Shown: positions 1 through 7,874 of the stretch, one piece after another | Layout: each line of letters begins with the position of its first letter | Numbering within the stretch: position 1 is the stretch's first letter | Assembly (NCBI RefSeq): GCF_013408685.1 | Contig: NZ_JACBZY010000001.1 | Location: forward strand, 3,100,001 to 3,164,000 | Direction of reading: 5' to 3' | Source of the DNA: Schumannella luteola | GTDB lineage: Bacteria > Actinomycetota > Actinomycetes > Actinomycetales > Microbacteriaceae | Length of the DNA: 64,000 nt | Notes under the pieces: model-generated | What the model saw: only the letters and a program-made list of their open reading frames with translations | The model's database searches: none | What the model was told of the DNA's origin: nothing | Position numbers and translations under genes: made by a program

Positions 1-1317
1 CCCGAAGACCACCGGCACGCCGCGGAGTTCGACGTGAGCGCCGGCGAGACGGTCGACACGGTGCTGAGCTGGCACCCGGCGCATCGCACTCCTCCGCCGC
101 CGCTCGACGTCGATGCGGCGCTCGCGGGCACGCTCGCCGAGTGGCGCGACTGGATCGCCGACGCCGAGACGGGCGGGGTGCACGACGACGCCGTGCGCCG
201 CTCGCTGCTGCTGCTGCGCGCCCTCACGCACCGCGACACCGGCGGCATCGTCGCGGCCTCGACCACGAGCCTGCCCGAGCAGCCCGGCGGTGCGCGCAAC
301 TGGGACTACCGCTTCGTCTGGCTGCGCGACGCGGCGCTGACGCTGCAGGCGCTCGTCGCCCGCGGCTTCCGCGCCGAGGCGCACCACTGGCGTGACTGGC
401 TGCTGCGCGCCGTCGCCGGAGACCCGGGCGACCTGCAGATCATGTACGGGCTGGCGGGCGAGCGGCGGCTGCCCGAGTGGGAGGTGCCGACCCTGCCCGG
501 CTACGACGGCGCATCCCCGGTGCGCGTCGGCAACGCGGCCAGCGAGCAGTTCCAGGCGGATGTGGTGGGCGAGGTCATCCTCGCGCTCGAGCAGACGCGG
601 CGGGCCGGGGTCACAGAGGACCGCTTCTCGTGGTCGCTGCAGCAGGCGCTGCTCGGCTGGGTCGAGCAGCACCTCGACGAGCCCGACAACGGCGTCTGGG
701 AGATCCGCGGCGAGCCGCAGTTCTTCGTGCACTCGCGCGTGCTGCTCTGGGCGGCCTTCGACGCGGCCGTGCGGGCGGTGAACGAGGGCGGACTCGAGGG
801 CCCGGTCGAGCGCTGGGAGGAGCACCGCGATGCGCTGCGCGCCGAGATCGAGCAGAAGGGCGTCGACCCGGCGACCGGCGCCTTCCGTCAGCACTACGCG
901 ACGAGCGAGGTGGATGCGGCGCTGCTCGTCCTGCCCCAGGTCGGCTTCGTCGCAGCCGACGATCCGCGCATGCGCGCGACGGTCGAGCTGATCGAGAAGC
1001 AGCTCATGCCCGACGGTCTCGTGCTGCGCTACCGCACGACCTCGGGCGTCGACGGTCTCGCGGGTGACGAGAGCCCGTTCCTGGCGTGCTCGTTCTGGCT
1101 CGTGCAGGTCTACGCCGGGCAGGGTCGCCTCGACGAGGCGGAGGCTCTGCTCGACCGGCTGGTCGGGCTCGCGAACGACGTCGGGATGCTGTCGGAGGAG
1201 GTCGACGCGACGACCGGCGCGCACCGCGGCAACACACCGCAGGCGTTCTCGCACCTGAGCCTGGTGCGCGCGGCCGGCGCGGTCGCCGCGGCGCGGGCGG
1301 CGCGAGCGGGACGCTAG
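1..1317 (+). CDS. Glycoside hydrolase family 15 protein (glucoamylase/trehalase-like), 5' end cut by window
   Basis: This is the C-terminal part of a GH15 enzyme, which hydrolyses alpha-glucosidic bonds (glucoamylase, or trehalase in actinobacteria) with an (alpha/alpha)6 barrel. The frame is open from base 1, so the gene begins outside the window; the GTG at 34 is only the first internal start-like codon. Family signatures are visible: NWDYRFVWLRDAAL near the beginning of the barrel, and GMLSEEVD near the end, which carries the usual second catalytic glutamate. GH15 trehalases are about 600-670 residues long, so roughly 200 N-terminal residues (the beta-sandwich domain) should lie upstream. 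It converges with the next gene and their stops overlap by 4 bp. The family is secure; substrate (starch-type glucan or trehalose) is not decided. Confidence 0.9.
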   Translation, partial: PEDHRHAAEFDVSAGETVDTVLSWHPAHRTPPPPLDVDAALAGTLAEWRDWIADAETGGVHDDAVRRSLLLLRALTHRDTGGIVAASTTSLPEQPGGARNWDYRFVWLRDAALTLQALVARGFRAEAHHWRDWLLRAVAGDPGDLQIMYGLAGERRLPEWEVPTLPGYDGASPVRVGNAASEQFQADVVGEVILALEQTRRAGVTEDRFSWSLQQALLGWVEQHLDEPDNGVWEIRGEPQFFVHSRVLLWAAFDAAVRAVNEGGLEGPVERWEEHRDALRAEIEQKGVDPATGAFRQHYATSEVDAALLVLPQVGFVAADDPRMRATVELIEKQLMPDGLVLRYRTTSGVDGLAGDESPFLACSFWLVQVYAGQGRLDEAEALLDRLVGLANDVGMLSEEVDATTGAHRGNTPQAFSHLSLVRAAGAVAAARAARAGR

Positions 1318-3038
1318 GCCCGGAACGCCGCCGCGAACACGGCCGCCATCCGGCGGGCCGAGGGCGCGATCCAGTACTCCACGAGACGGCGCCCGGTGAC
1401 GGCGGCGCTGCGCGCGCTGACGAACCACGGCGGGGTCGGGAAGAGCGACGTCTCGCCGCCGGCGACCGAGCGCGGGAACGGCCGGAAGGGTCCGCGCAGC
1501 ACGGTCTTCTCGGCGCCGTCGATGAGCAGCGCGTTGTGCACCTGGCCGATCCCGCTGCCGACGTCGGCGAGATGGTTGCCGGGATAGGCGCCCCAGGGCG
1601 CCGCCGCGGTCTGGAAGGCGACGCCCGTCCAGGCGTTGATCGCGACCGTGCCGTAGTGCAGTCGGGCGACCGCCTCGTCGAAGCCGCGCCCCAGCATCCG
1701 CTCGGTCGCCGGGTCGACGAGCACGTTGATGCCGAGGGTTCCGGCGACGCGCCGCGTGACGTGGTCGACTGCCGCATCGAGGAAGGATGCGGCATCGCCG
1801 GGCAGGTCGATCACGCCGAGGACGGGCGCGAAGTACTCGGTCGTCTCGACGGGCGCGCCGACGCCGGCCGCGCCGAGCTCGAGCAGCACCCGGGTGCCGT
1901 CGGGCCCGCAGCGCAGCGCGGTCGTATGCGCGCCGACCGCGGCCTGGGCTCGATCCGCGGCGCCGGGATACCAGTCGGGTCGGGCCGGAGCCCGGTCGAT
2001 CGCGCGGCGCAGCTCGGCGAGGAAGCGCTCGCGCTGCGGCCAGTCGCCCGACACGATCACGAGCTGCCCGGCGATGCAGTTCGCGCCCGCGTTGTGCAGC
2101 CGCATCGTGGCGACGTGCTCGGCCTGGTAGCGCAGGTCGGCGGGGCTCCAGCGCCCCGGCACGACGATGATCGGCGAGACGCCGCCGAGCTCGCTCGAGA
2201 TCGGGATCCGCAGTCTCGGGTCGTTCGCGGCCTTGCGCGTGCGCCCCTCCTCGCCCGTGCCGAAGACGATCGCGTCGTGGCTCGCGGCGCTGCCGGTGAT
2301 GTGCACGTGCGCGACGCGAGCATGCGCGGTGAGCTGCGCGCCGACCTCCGCCCCGCCCTCGACGATGCGCAGCACGTCGGCGCGGATGAGCGGCCCGAGC
2401 GCCTTCTCGAACACGGGCGTCATCGCCGCCATGACCGGGTTCGGCTTGAGGATGACGACGCGGTTGCCGGCGACGAGCTCGCTGAGCACATCGAGCGCGG
2501 GGATCGCGGTGATGTTGCCGGCGCCGAGCACGAGCCCGATGCCGCCGGTGTCGGCGGGATGACGCTGACCGAGCCCGGCGCGCGCCCGCGCCTGCCCCTC
2601 GCCGATGCCCGGCTGAAGCCAGACCTCCGCCCGGAAGCCGTTGAGCAGCAGCTCCTCGTCGCGGGTGCGCGGCAGCGCGCGCACGGTCGTGCGGCCGCCG
2701 ACGGCCATGCCCAGGGTCTCGCCCTCGAGCGGGCTGCCGCCGGCGGCGAGCCGGTCGAGCGAGTCGGCGAGCAGCGCGGTCGCCGTGAGCAGGCCGTAGG
2801 GGCCCGAGAGCCACTCCTCGCCCTCCAGCGGCGAGCCGACGGGGATGCCCTTCATGCGCGAGGCCGTGAGCGCCCACTCCTCGGCGCACCCGGCGACCGC
2901 GGCGCGCACCTCGCGCAGCAGCGCCGCCCGCGAGGGCAGCGACCGCTCGGCCCAGGCGCGCTCGCCGCGCTCGAGGTCGGCGATGGCGGCGTCGATGACC
3001 TCGGCCGCGACGGACTCGGCGGACTGCTGCTCGGCCAT
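1314..3038 (-). CDS. Aldehyde dehydrogenase family protein
   Basis: NAD(P)+-dependent aldehyde oxidation is the family function. The protein is 574 residues, longer than a usual 480-500-residue ALDH. The cofactor-binding stretch ILKPNP and the catalytic core are present: a glutamate in SSELGG and the nucleophilic cysteine in NAGANCIAGQ. Downstream, PVETTEYFAPVLGV matches the conserved EEtFgPV region, although the glutamates are partly replaced. The start at 3038 is chosen because GAGGGAG precedes it by about 8 bases; an in-frame GTG-type start at 3071 would add 11 residues without such a site. Spacing between the Glu and Cys motifs is compatible with an active enzyme. It stands alone on the minus strand and its substrate cannot be read from the context. 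Confidence 0.85.
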   Translation of the reverse strand: MAEQQSAESVAAEVIDAAIADLERGERAWAERSLPSRAALLREVRAAVAGCAEEWALTASRMKGIPVGSPLEGEEWLSGPYGLLTATALLADSLDRLAAGGSPLEGETLGMAVGGRTTVRALPRTRDEELLLNGFRAEVWLQPGIGEGQARARAGLGQRHPADTGGIGLVLGAGNITAIPALDVLSELVAGNRVVILKPNPVMAAMTPVFEKALGPLIRADVLRIVEGGAEVGAQLTAHARVAHVHITGSAASHDAIVFGTGEEGRTRKAANDPRLRIPISSELGGVSPIIVVPGRWSPADLRYQAEHVATMRLHNAGANCIAGQLVIVSGDWPQRERFLAELRRAIDRAPARPDWYPGAADRAQAAVGAHTTALRCGPDGTRVLLELGAAGVGAPVETTEYFAPVLGVIDLPGDAASFLDAAVDHVTRRVAGTLGINVLVDPATERMLGRGFDEAVARLHYGTVAINAWTGVAFQTAAAPWGAYPGNHLADVGSGIGQVHNALLIDGAEKTVLRGPFRPFPRSVAGGETSLFPTPPWFVSARSAAVTGRRLVEYWIAPSARRMAAVFAAAFRA

Positions 3039-3150
3039 GTGCGCTCTCCCTCGATCGCCTGGGTCGATCATCCCAGTCCCCTCGCCGGGCGTCGACGACG
3101 ACGCGGCGGCCGCACAGCTCGGAGCTCCCGCTCGTCGGAGGACCCAGCGC

Positions 3151-3792
3151 TCAGAGCGTGAGCGCGAGCTCCCGCAGCTGCTCCTCGGCGGCGGCGCGCT
3201 CGGCGTGCGCCCGCTCGCGCAGCGGCTCGAGGGCGGGCACCGTGTCGGCGAGCGTGAGCGCGCAGGTCACGACATCGACCTTCATGCCGAGCGCATCGCC
3301 GAGCACGAGCCGCAGCGGCGGCACCGTGTGGTCCCACTCGGCGGTCGGCGTGCCGGCGTCGTAGACCGCGCCGCGGCTCGAGACGATCACGGCCGGGCGC
3401 CCGGCGACCGGCTGCGTCGGCTCCTCGCCGAAGGTCGTCGTCGTGCCGGGCACGTGGATGTTGTCGATCCACACCTTGAGCGTCGACGGAAGCGAGTAGT
3501 TGTACATGGGCGCGCCGACGAGCAGCACGTCGGCGGCAATGAGCTCGGCGATGAGCTCCTCCTGCAGCGCGACGGCGGCGGGATCCGGCGCCGCGTCGGC
3601 GGGGCGCAGCTCGGGCGCCCAGTGCAGATCCGGGTCGCCGAAGTGCGGCAGCGGGTCGCGGTGCAGGTCGCGCACGACGACGGTGTGGTCGTCGCCGCGC
3701 GAGGTCCAGGCGGCGACGAAGGCGTCGCTGAGCGCACGTGACACCGAACCGGTCAGGTCGGCGGAGGAATCGAGACGGAGCAGCTGCGGCAT
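3151..3792 (-). CDS. azoR: FMN-dependent NADH-azoreductase (AcpD/AzoR family)
   Basis: A 213-residue flavodoxin-fold quinone/azo reductase that transfers two electrons from NADH through FMN, normally as a homodimer in the cytosol. The N-terminus LLRLDSSADLTGSVSRALSD is the FMN-phosphate-binding loop of AzoR. GAPMYNYSLPSTLKVWIDN is the diagnostic family stretch, where the usual P-M-Y/W-N-F/Y motif and the lid residues bind the isoalloxazine. The VSSRG segment matches the second flavin loop. Length is normal for the family. The start is supported by a TAGCGT -10 element that ends 6 bases before ATG, which implies a leaderless message. That element lies inside the 3' end of the upstream glycosylase gene. 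Confidence 0.88.
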   Translation of the reverse strand: MPQLLRLDSSADLTGSVSRALSDAFVAAWTSRGDDHTVVVRDLHRDPLPHFGDPDLHWAPELRPADAAPDPAAVALQEELIAELIAADVLLVGAPMYNYSLPSTLKVWIDNIHVPGTTTTFGEEPTQPVAGRPAVIVSSRGAVYDAGTPTAEWDHTVPPLRLVLGDALGMKVDVVTCALTLADTVPALEPLRERAHAERAAAEEQLRELALTL

Positions 3793-3796
3793 GACC

Positions 3797-4441
3797 TCAC
3801 GCTAGCGGCGCGTCGCCACCCGCTCCAGGGATGCCCGCCGCGCGGGCCGGTTCGGCGTAGGCACGGGAGAGTGAGGCGACGGTGTCGTGCGCATTGAGCC
3901 CGCTCGGGTTCGGCACGACCCACAGACGGGCCCCGGCGATCCCCTCGGGCTGCTCGCCGGAGACGGCCTTCGCCCGGCCGAAGCCCTGACGGTAGGCGGT
4001 GATGCCGGCGACCGCGACGACCGCGGGCCGGTGCTCGGCGACGAGGTCGGCGAGCCGCTCGGCGCCCGCGCGCAGCTCGGCGCGATCGAGCTCGTCGGCC
4101 CGTGCCGTGGCGCGGTCGACGAGGTTGGCGATGCCGACGCCGGCCTCGACGATCGTGGCCCGCTCCGCGTCGTCGAGGCCCGCGGCGAACTGCGGCAGCC
4201 AGGGCAGGATGCCGGCGGCGACGAGCGCCGGGTAGAAGCGGTTGCCGGGATGCGCGAAGTGGGTGCGCGTCGCGGCGGTCCAGAGTCCGGGGTTGATGCC
4301 GACGAACAGCAGCTTCAGTCCCGGGCCGAGCAGCGGCTCGACCGTCGTGCCGCGCAGGGCGTCGAGCTCGGCGCGTGTGAACCGCGGAACCGGCCGCGGG
4401 TCGCCGGGCCCGCGCGGCGCGACCGCAGGTATCGGAGTCAG
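3797..4441 (-). CDS. mug: Mug-type G/U(T) mismatch-specific DNA glycosylase, probable CTG start
   Basis: Removes uracil or modified pyrimidines mispaired with guanine, in base excision repair. The frame reads FVGINPG (motif A, with the catalytic Asn) near residue 40, then GITAYRQGFG, and near the C-terminus PNPSGLN (motif B); spacing fits the Mug/TDG family of about 165-215 residues. There is no ATG, GTG or TTG start near the N-terminus in this frame. The best candidate is CTG at 4441, which forms a CTGA overlap with the stop of the upstream HhH-GPD gene (4438-4440), exactly where an ATGA or GTGA overlap would be expected; that gives 214 residues. The frame remains open further upstream inside the neighbouring gene. 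Function is confident from the motifs; the start is inferred. It is probably co-transcribed with the HhH-GPD gene. Confidence 0.8.
   Translation of the reverse strand: MTPIPAVAPRGPGDPRPVPRFTRAELDALRGTTVEPLLGPGLKLLFVGINPGLWTAATRTHFAHPGNRFYPALVAAGILPWLPQFAAGLDDAERATIVEAGVGIANLVDRATARADELDRAELRAGAERLADLVAEHRPAVVAVAGITAYRQGFGRAKAVSGEQPEGIAGARLWVVPNPSGLNAHDTVASLSRAYAEPARAAGIPGAGGDAPLA
3799..3804 (-). promoter_or_regulatory. -10 element TAGCGT of azoR, leaderless geometry
   Basis: Ends 6 bases before the ATG at 3792; lies at the 3' end of the Mug-like gene. Confidence 0.6.
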
Positions 4442-5016
4442 CTCTTCGCCTTCGCCGCCGCCTTCGCGGCCTTCTTGAACTCGCGCACCTCGAGCAGTGA
4501 CTCCTTGTCGTGGATGTCGGCGACCGATCGCGTCGAGCCCTCCTCGCCGTAGGGGGCCGAGGCCTCGCGCCAGCCGGCCGCATCCACGCCGTACTGCTTG
4601 CCGAGCAGCGCGAGGAAGATCTTCGCCTTCTGCTCGCCGAAGCCGGGCAGGGCCTTGAGCCGCTTCAGGATCTCGGGGCCGTCGGGCTCCCCGCGCGTCC
4701 AGAGCGCGGCCGCGTCTCCGCCCCAGTCCTCTTCAAGCGCCGCGGCGAGCGCCTGCACGCGCCCGGCCATCGAGCCCGGGAAGCGGTGCACCGAGGGCGT
4801 CTGCTTGAAGACGGCGACGAGCTCCTCGGGGTCGTAGTGCGCGAGCTGCGCGGCATCGAGACCGCCGACGCGGTCGCGGATCTTCGCCGGACCGGTGAAG
4901 GCCGTCTCCATGGCGATCTGCTGGTCGAGCAGCATCCCGATCAGCAGCGCGAGCGGGTCGGAGGAGAGCAGCTCGTCGGCGACGGCGTCTCCGGTGATGG
5001 TCAGCGTCGGGCTCAT
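4438..5016 (-). CDS. HhH-GPD-type base-excision DNA repair protein (small actinobacterial form)
   Basis: A 192-residue member of the helix-hairpin-helix GPD superfamily (EndoIII/AlkA fold). This short actinobacterial group is usually annotated only as an uncharacterized HhH-GPD protein. The N-terminal LLIGMLLDQQIAMETAF corresponds to the first helices of the fold. LKALPGFGEQKAKIFLALL is a clear HhH motif with the PGFG hairpin. The usual catalytic Lys of EndoIII and iron-sulfur cysteines are absent. The tail is a Lys/Ala-rich basic stretch (KKAAKAAAKAKS), typical of non-specific DNA contact. The start is supported by a TAGGCT -10 hexamer that ends 6 bases before ATG. It overlaps the Mug-like gene by 4 bp, so the two repair proteins should be translated from one message. 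Confidence 0.85.
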   Translation of the reverse strand: MSPTLTITGDAVADELLSSDPLALLIGMLLDQQIAMETAFTGPAKIRDRVGGLDAAQLAHYDPEELVAVFKQTPSVHRFPGSMAGRVQALAAALEEDWGGDAAALWTRGEPDGPEILKRLKALPGFGEQKAKIFLALLGKQYGVDAAGWREASAPYGEEGSTRSVADIHDKESLLEVREFKKAAKAAAKAKS

Positions 5017-5022
5017 GCGGTC

Positions 5023-5028
5023 AGCCTA
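5023..5028 (-). promoter_or_regulatory. -10 element TAGGCT of the HhH-GPD gene, leaderless geometry
   Basis: Ends 6 bases before the ATG at 5016. Confidence 0.6.
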
Positions 5029-5046
5029 GGCCCCGGTCGTCGCGGC

Positions 5047-5607
5047 TCAGAGGGCCGCATCGCGCGCGGATCCGTCGGCCGAGCGCGCCTCCGCGGCCGA
5101 GTGCTCCTCCGCCGCAAGCTCCTGCGCGCCCTTGGCCAGCTGCACGACGCCGACCGCACCGGCGGCGCCCACGGCGAGCGCGGTCAGCGCCCCGCGCAGG
5201 CCGCCGCGCTTCCGGCCGCGGATGGCATCCACCGACAGCTTCCCCGGCCCGTCGGCGGCGATCGCCGTCAGCGCCGTGATGAGCACGGCGTTGAACTCCC
5301 AGCCGCCCTTCGTGTTCCAGAACCCGTTGCGCCAGTGCACCTTCTGCGTCGCGACGAGCATGGTCGCGATCAGCCCGCCCGCGGCGAGCGGGGTCGCGGC
5401 GCCGAGCGCGATGGCGGCGCCGCCGGCGGTCTCGGTCAGCGCCACCGCACGGGCGTTGCGGGCGGCGGGCGTCATCCCCGTCTTCTCCATCATCTGCTCG
5501 GTGCCCTCGAGCCCCGGGCCGCCGAAGGCCCCGGTGAGCTTCTGAAGTCCGTGGCCGACGAAGACGCCGCCGACGACGAGACGGAGGACGAGGGTTCCGA
5601 TGCGCAT
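5047..5607 (-). CDS. DoxX family membrane protein
   Basis: A 186-residue four-helix membrane protein of the DoxX/MauE group. The N-terminal LVVGGVFVGHGLQKL is the characteristic first helix with the G-H-G-x-x-K/Q-L signature. NGFWNTKGGWEFNAVL is the conserved loop between helices 2 and 3 of actinobacterial members. Hydrophobic stretches fall at roughly residues 4-22, 58-85, 103-120 and 135-160. The C-terminal about 30 residues are Ala/Glu-rich and cytosolic-looking. In mycobacteria DoxX takes part in a membrane oxidoreductase complex, but nothing next to this gene indicates the same role. A TAGCGT hexamer ends 6 bases before the ATG, so a leaderless transcript is likely. Confidence 0.85.
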   Translation of the reverse strand: MRIGTLVLRLVVGGVFVGHGLQKLTGAFGGPGLEGTEQMMEKTGMTPAARNARAVALTETAGGAAIALGAATPLAAGGLIATMLVATQKVHWRNGFWNTKGGWEFNAVLITALTAIAADGPGKLSVDAIRGRKRGGLRGALTALAVGAAGAVGVVQLAKGAQELAAEEHSAAEARSADGSARDAAL

Positions 5608-5613
5608 GAGGCG

Positions 5614-5619
5614 ACGCTA
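5614..5619 (-). promoter_or_regulatory. -10 element TAGCGT of doxX, leaderless geometry
   Basis: Ends 6 bases before the ATG at 5607. Confidence 0.6.
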
Positions 5620-5706
5620 GGCGCGAGGACGGACGCGAGTGAGGGGCTCTCCCCCAGCGCACAGGCTCGGCGGCGGGGCCGGCGCGGTAATGCTGAGCGG
5701 ATCTCG

Positions 5707-5712
5707 TAGGGT
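5707..5712 (+). promoter_or_regulatory. -10 element TAGGGT of the DUF5684-like gene, leaderless geometry
   Basis: Ends 6 bases before the GTG at 5719. Confidence 0.6.
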
Positions 5713-5718
5713 GGCCGC

Positions 5719-6177
5719 GTGACCTATTCCCCCTACTCGGACGAGTTCTGGCAGTACTTCGCGCTCACCTTCGGTGTGATCTACGGCTTCGCTCTGCTGT
5801 TCGGCCTGGCGGTGTGGGTGGTCACCGCGATCGCGATGATGCGGTTCTTCCGCAAGGTGGGGGTCGAGGGATGGATCGCGTGGATCCCGATCTACAACCA
5901 GTGGAAGTTCCTCGAGGTCGGCGGGCACCACGGCGCGCTCGCGCTGCTCTCCCTGGTGCCGGTCGGCTCGTACGTCGTGCTCGTGTTCCAGATCATCGGC
6001 ATGCACCGCATCGGGATCTCCTTCGGCAAAGACTCGGGCTTCCTGGTGCTCGGCATCTTCCTGCCGTTCGTATGGATGTTCCTGCTCGCCCGCCCGCAGG
6101 AGTTCTACGACCTGAACCGGCTGGCCTGGGCCGGGCAGCCGATGCCGCGGGCCGGCTACGGGGCGGTGCCGCGCTGA
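5719..6177 (+). CDS. DUF5684-like integral membrane protein
   Basis: A 152-residue protein with four predicted membrane helices (about residues 15-40, 70-95 and 105-130 are the clearest). It carries the motif VEGWIAWIPIYNQWKFLEVGGH, typical of the DUF5684 family (W-x-x-x-I-P-I-Y-N). Members of this family often sit beside signal peptidase I or secretion genes, but none is next to this copy. The GTG start is supported by a TAGGGT -10 hexamer 6 bases upstream. Transcribed divergently from doxX with about 110 bp between the starts. The molecular role is unknown. Confidence 0.75.
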   Translation: MTYSPYSDEFWQYFALTFGVIYGFALLFGLAVWVVTAIAMMRFFRKVGVEGWIAWIPIYNQWKFLEVGGHHGALALLSLVPVGSYVVLVFQIIGMHRIGISFGKDSGFLVLGIFLPFVWMFLLARPQEFYDLNRLAWAGQPMPRAGYGAVPR

Positions 6178-6223
6178 GCGAGCGCGGCGCGTCGGCGCCG
6201 AAGCGAGCGGAGAGGATGGAGCC

Positions 6224-6823
6224 GTGGATGCGTTCGGCCGGCTGCGCGAGGAGATCCGCGCGCATCCCGGCAACGCGGCCTTCACCGCGGCGGGCTGGGA
6301 GCCGATCTTCACGGCGAGCGCTGCGGCGCGCATCCTCGTAGTCGGCCAGGCGCCCGGCCGGCGAGCGCAGGAGAGCGCGATCCCGTGGGACGACGCGAGC
6401 GGCGCGCGGCTCTTCGATTGGCTCGGCGTGAGCGAGGCCGAGTTCCGCGATCCGGAGCGCTTCGCGATGCTGCCCATGGACTTCTACTACCCGGGCCGCG
6501 GGACCGGCGGTGATCTGCCGCCGCGGCCGGGCTTCGCCGCACGCTGGCATCCGCCGCTCCTCGCGCTGATGCCGCGCATCCGCCTGACCCTGCTGATCGG
6601 ACGCTACGCGCATCAGCACTACCTGCCCGAGCTGCGGCGCTCGACCCTGACCGCGATCGTGCGCGACTGGCGGTCGCACCTACCGGGCGTGGTGCCGCTC
6701 GTGCACCCGTCGCCCCTGAACTTCCGTTGGCAGGCGCGCAACCCGTGGTTCGTCGACGAGCTGGTGCCCGAGCTGCGCCAGGCGGTCGCAGCGCAGCTCG
6801 GGCGCGACGCGAGCCCTAGTTGA
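6224..6823 (+). CDS. Uracil-DNA glycosylase family protein
   Basis: A 199-residue single-domain member of the uracil-DNA glycosylase superfamily. ILVVGQAPGRRAQESAIPWDDASG is the motif A region, where GQAPG replaces the GQDPY of classical UDG, and PLVHPSPLNFRW is motif B, the Leu/His loop. The subgroup is widespread in bacteria and usually annotated as UDG family protein; whether it excises uracil is not established for it. No iron-sulfur cysteines are present, so it is not a family 4/5 enzyme. The GTG start at 6224 is preceded by a purine-rich GAGAGGA. The 3' end overlaps the convergent PEP-mutase-like gene by 8 bp. Confidence 0.8.
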   Translation: MDAFGRLREEIRAHPGNAAFTAAGWEPIFTASAAARILVVGQAPGRRAQESAIPWDDASGARLFDWLGVSEAEFRDPERFAMLPMDFYYPGRGTGGDLPPRPGFAARWHPPLLALMPRIRLTLLIGRYAHQHYLPELRRSTLTAIVRDWRSHLPGVVPLVHPSPLNFRWQARNPWFVDELVPELRQAVAAQLGRDASPS

Positions 6824-7616
6824 GCGCCGGGGTGTCGGTCGGGATGACGCCCGAGCCGTAGAGGTCGGCGGCCAGATCGCGCACGGCGCGGAGCGCCACG
6901 CGCTGCACGAGCGGTCCGTAGGAGATGCGGGCGACGCCGAGCGCCTCGTACTCGGCCGCGGGCAGCGCGCCGGGCAGTCCGATGACGCTGAGCTTGCCGC
7001 GGCCGAGGCCGGCGACGAGCTGCTCGACATCCTCGCGGGCGACCGCGCCGGGCACGAACACGGCCGTCGCGCCCTCGTCGAGGAAGGCCTTGCCGCGGGC
7101 GATCGCGTCGGCGATGCTGTCAGCCTTCGCGCGGTCGCCGCCACGGGCGATCGCGTCGGTGCGGGCGTTGAGCTGGAAGTCGACGCCCTCGGCCTGCGCG
7201 GCGGCGATGATCGCGCGCACGCGGGCGACCGACTCGTCGAAGGCCTTGAGCCGGTCTTCGACGTTCGCGCCGACGACGCCGATGCCGATCGCGCGGCGGG
7301 TCGTCTCACCCGGGTCGCTGTAGCCGTCGTCGAGGTCGGCGGTGACGGGCAGCTCGGTGGCGGCGACGATCGGCTCGATCGCCTTCAGCGCCACGTCGAG
7401 CGGCATGCCGCCGTCGGCGTAGCCGAGGCTCGCGGCGATCGAGTGGCCGGCGGTGGCGATCGCGGTCGTGCCGGGCACTTCGGCGACGACCTTCGTCGAG
7501 ACCGCATCCCACACGTTCACGACGCGGAGGATCGTGTCGCTCTCATAGAGGCCGCGCAGTGCGGCGGCCTTGCTGTTCACATCGGTGCTGGCGGAGTCGC
7601 TGGCGTCATCACTCAT
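6816..7616 (-). CDS. Isocitrate lyase/PEP mutase family protein
   Basis: A 266-residue alpha/beta-barrel enzyme of the ICL/PEP-mutase superfamily, whose members cleave or form C-C or P-C bonds next to a carboxylate with Mg2+. The substrate/metal segments are visible: VWDAVSTKV, TADLDDGYSDP (metal-binding acidic cluster), GANVEDR and LNARTDAI. It lacks the K-x-C-G-H signature of true isocitrate lyase, as is usual in this small bacterial subgroup, so the reaction is not assigned. A TAGCGT -10 hexamer ends 7 bases before ATG. It stands alone. Confidence 0.82.
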   Translation of the reverse strand: MSDDASDSASTDVNSKAAALRGLYESDTILRVVNVWDAVSTKVVAEVPGTTAIATAGHSIAASLGYADGGMPLDVALKAIEPIVAATELPVTADLDDGYSDPGETTRRAIGIGVVGANVEDRLKAFDESVARVRAIIAAAQAEGVDFQLNARTDAIARGGDRAKADSIADAIARGKAFLDEGATAVFVPGAVAREDVEQLVAGLGRGKLSVIGLPGALPAAEYEALGVARISYGPLVQRVALRAVRDLAADLYGSGVIPTDTPALN

Positions 7617-7623
7617 GCCGCCG

Positions 7624-7629
7624 ACGCTA
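7624..7629 (-). promoter_or_regulatory. -10 element TAGCGT of the PEP-mutase-like gene, leaderless geometry
   Basis: Ends 7 bases before the ATG at 7616. Confidence 0.6.
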
Positions 7630-7716
7630 GCGAAGCGTGAGGATCGCGCGCTCGGCCGTATGGATTCCGTCAGGGCCCGTTCAGACAGGCTCCGGCGGGT
7701 GTTCTCTCGACACCGT

Positions 7717-7733
7717 CGTCACCGGATGTGACG
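7717..7733. promoter_or_regulatory. Inverted repeat upstream of the kdp operon
   Basis: CGTCAC-N5-GTGACG lies 57 bases before the first kdp ORF. It might be a KdpE site or part of the kdp promoter, but it does not match a consensus I know and the -35/-10 boxes are not clear. Confidence 0.3.
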
Positions 7734-7790
7734 GCCGGCGCCCCGCAGGATCACGGTCGCGCCGCCACCCTCGAGACCAGAGAGACACCC

Positions 7791-7874
7791 GTGCTGGACC
7801 TCGTCTACGTGATCGGCGCCCTCGCCGTCTTCGCGCTGATCGCGCTGCTCGGCAAGGCGGTCGAGAAGCTGTGA
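7791..7874 (+). CDS. 27-residue single-span membrane peptide ORF coupled to kdpF
   Basis: An ORF from GTG 7791 to TGA 7874 encodes a 27-residue peptide: a hydrophobic core [15 protein letters not shown] flanked by an acidic N-terminus (LDL) and a charged C-terminus (KAVEKL), i.e. one membrane helix with a positive cytoplasmic end. Its stop overlaps the GTG start of kdpF in a GTGA arrangement, and kdpF in turn overlaps kdpA, so it is positioned as the first gene of the kdp operon. It is not KdpF, which is the next ORF and has its own recognisable sequence. An AGAGAG stretch lies about 8 bases upstream of the GTG. Possible roles are an extra small subunit or a translated leader that sets kdpF expression. 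Both are inference. Confidence 0.55.
   Translation: MLDLVYVIGALAVFALIALLGKAVEKL

Noticed and set aside
1086-3161. 691-codon plus-strand frame over the aldehyde dehydrogenase gene
   Set aside because: Antisense shadow of the minus-strand gene that carries all catalytic motifs.
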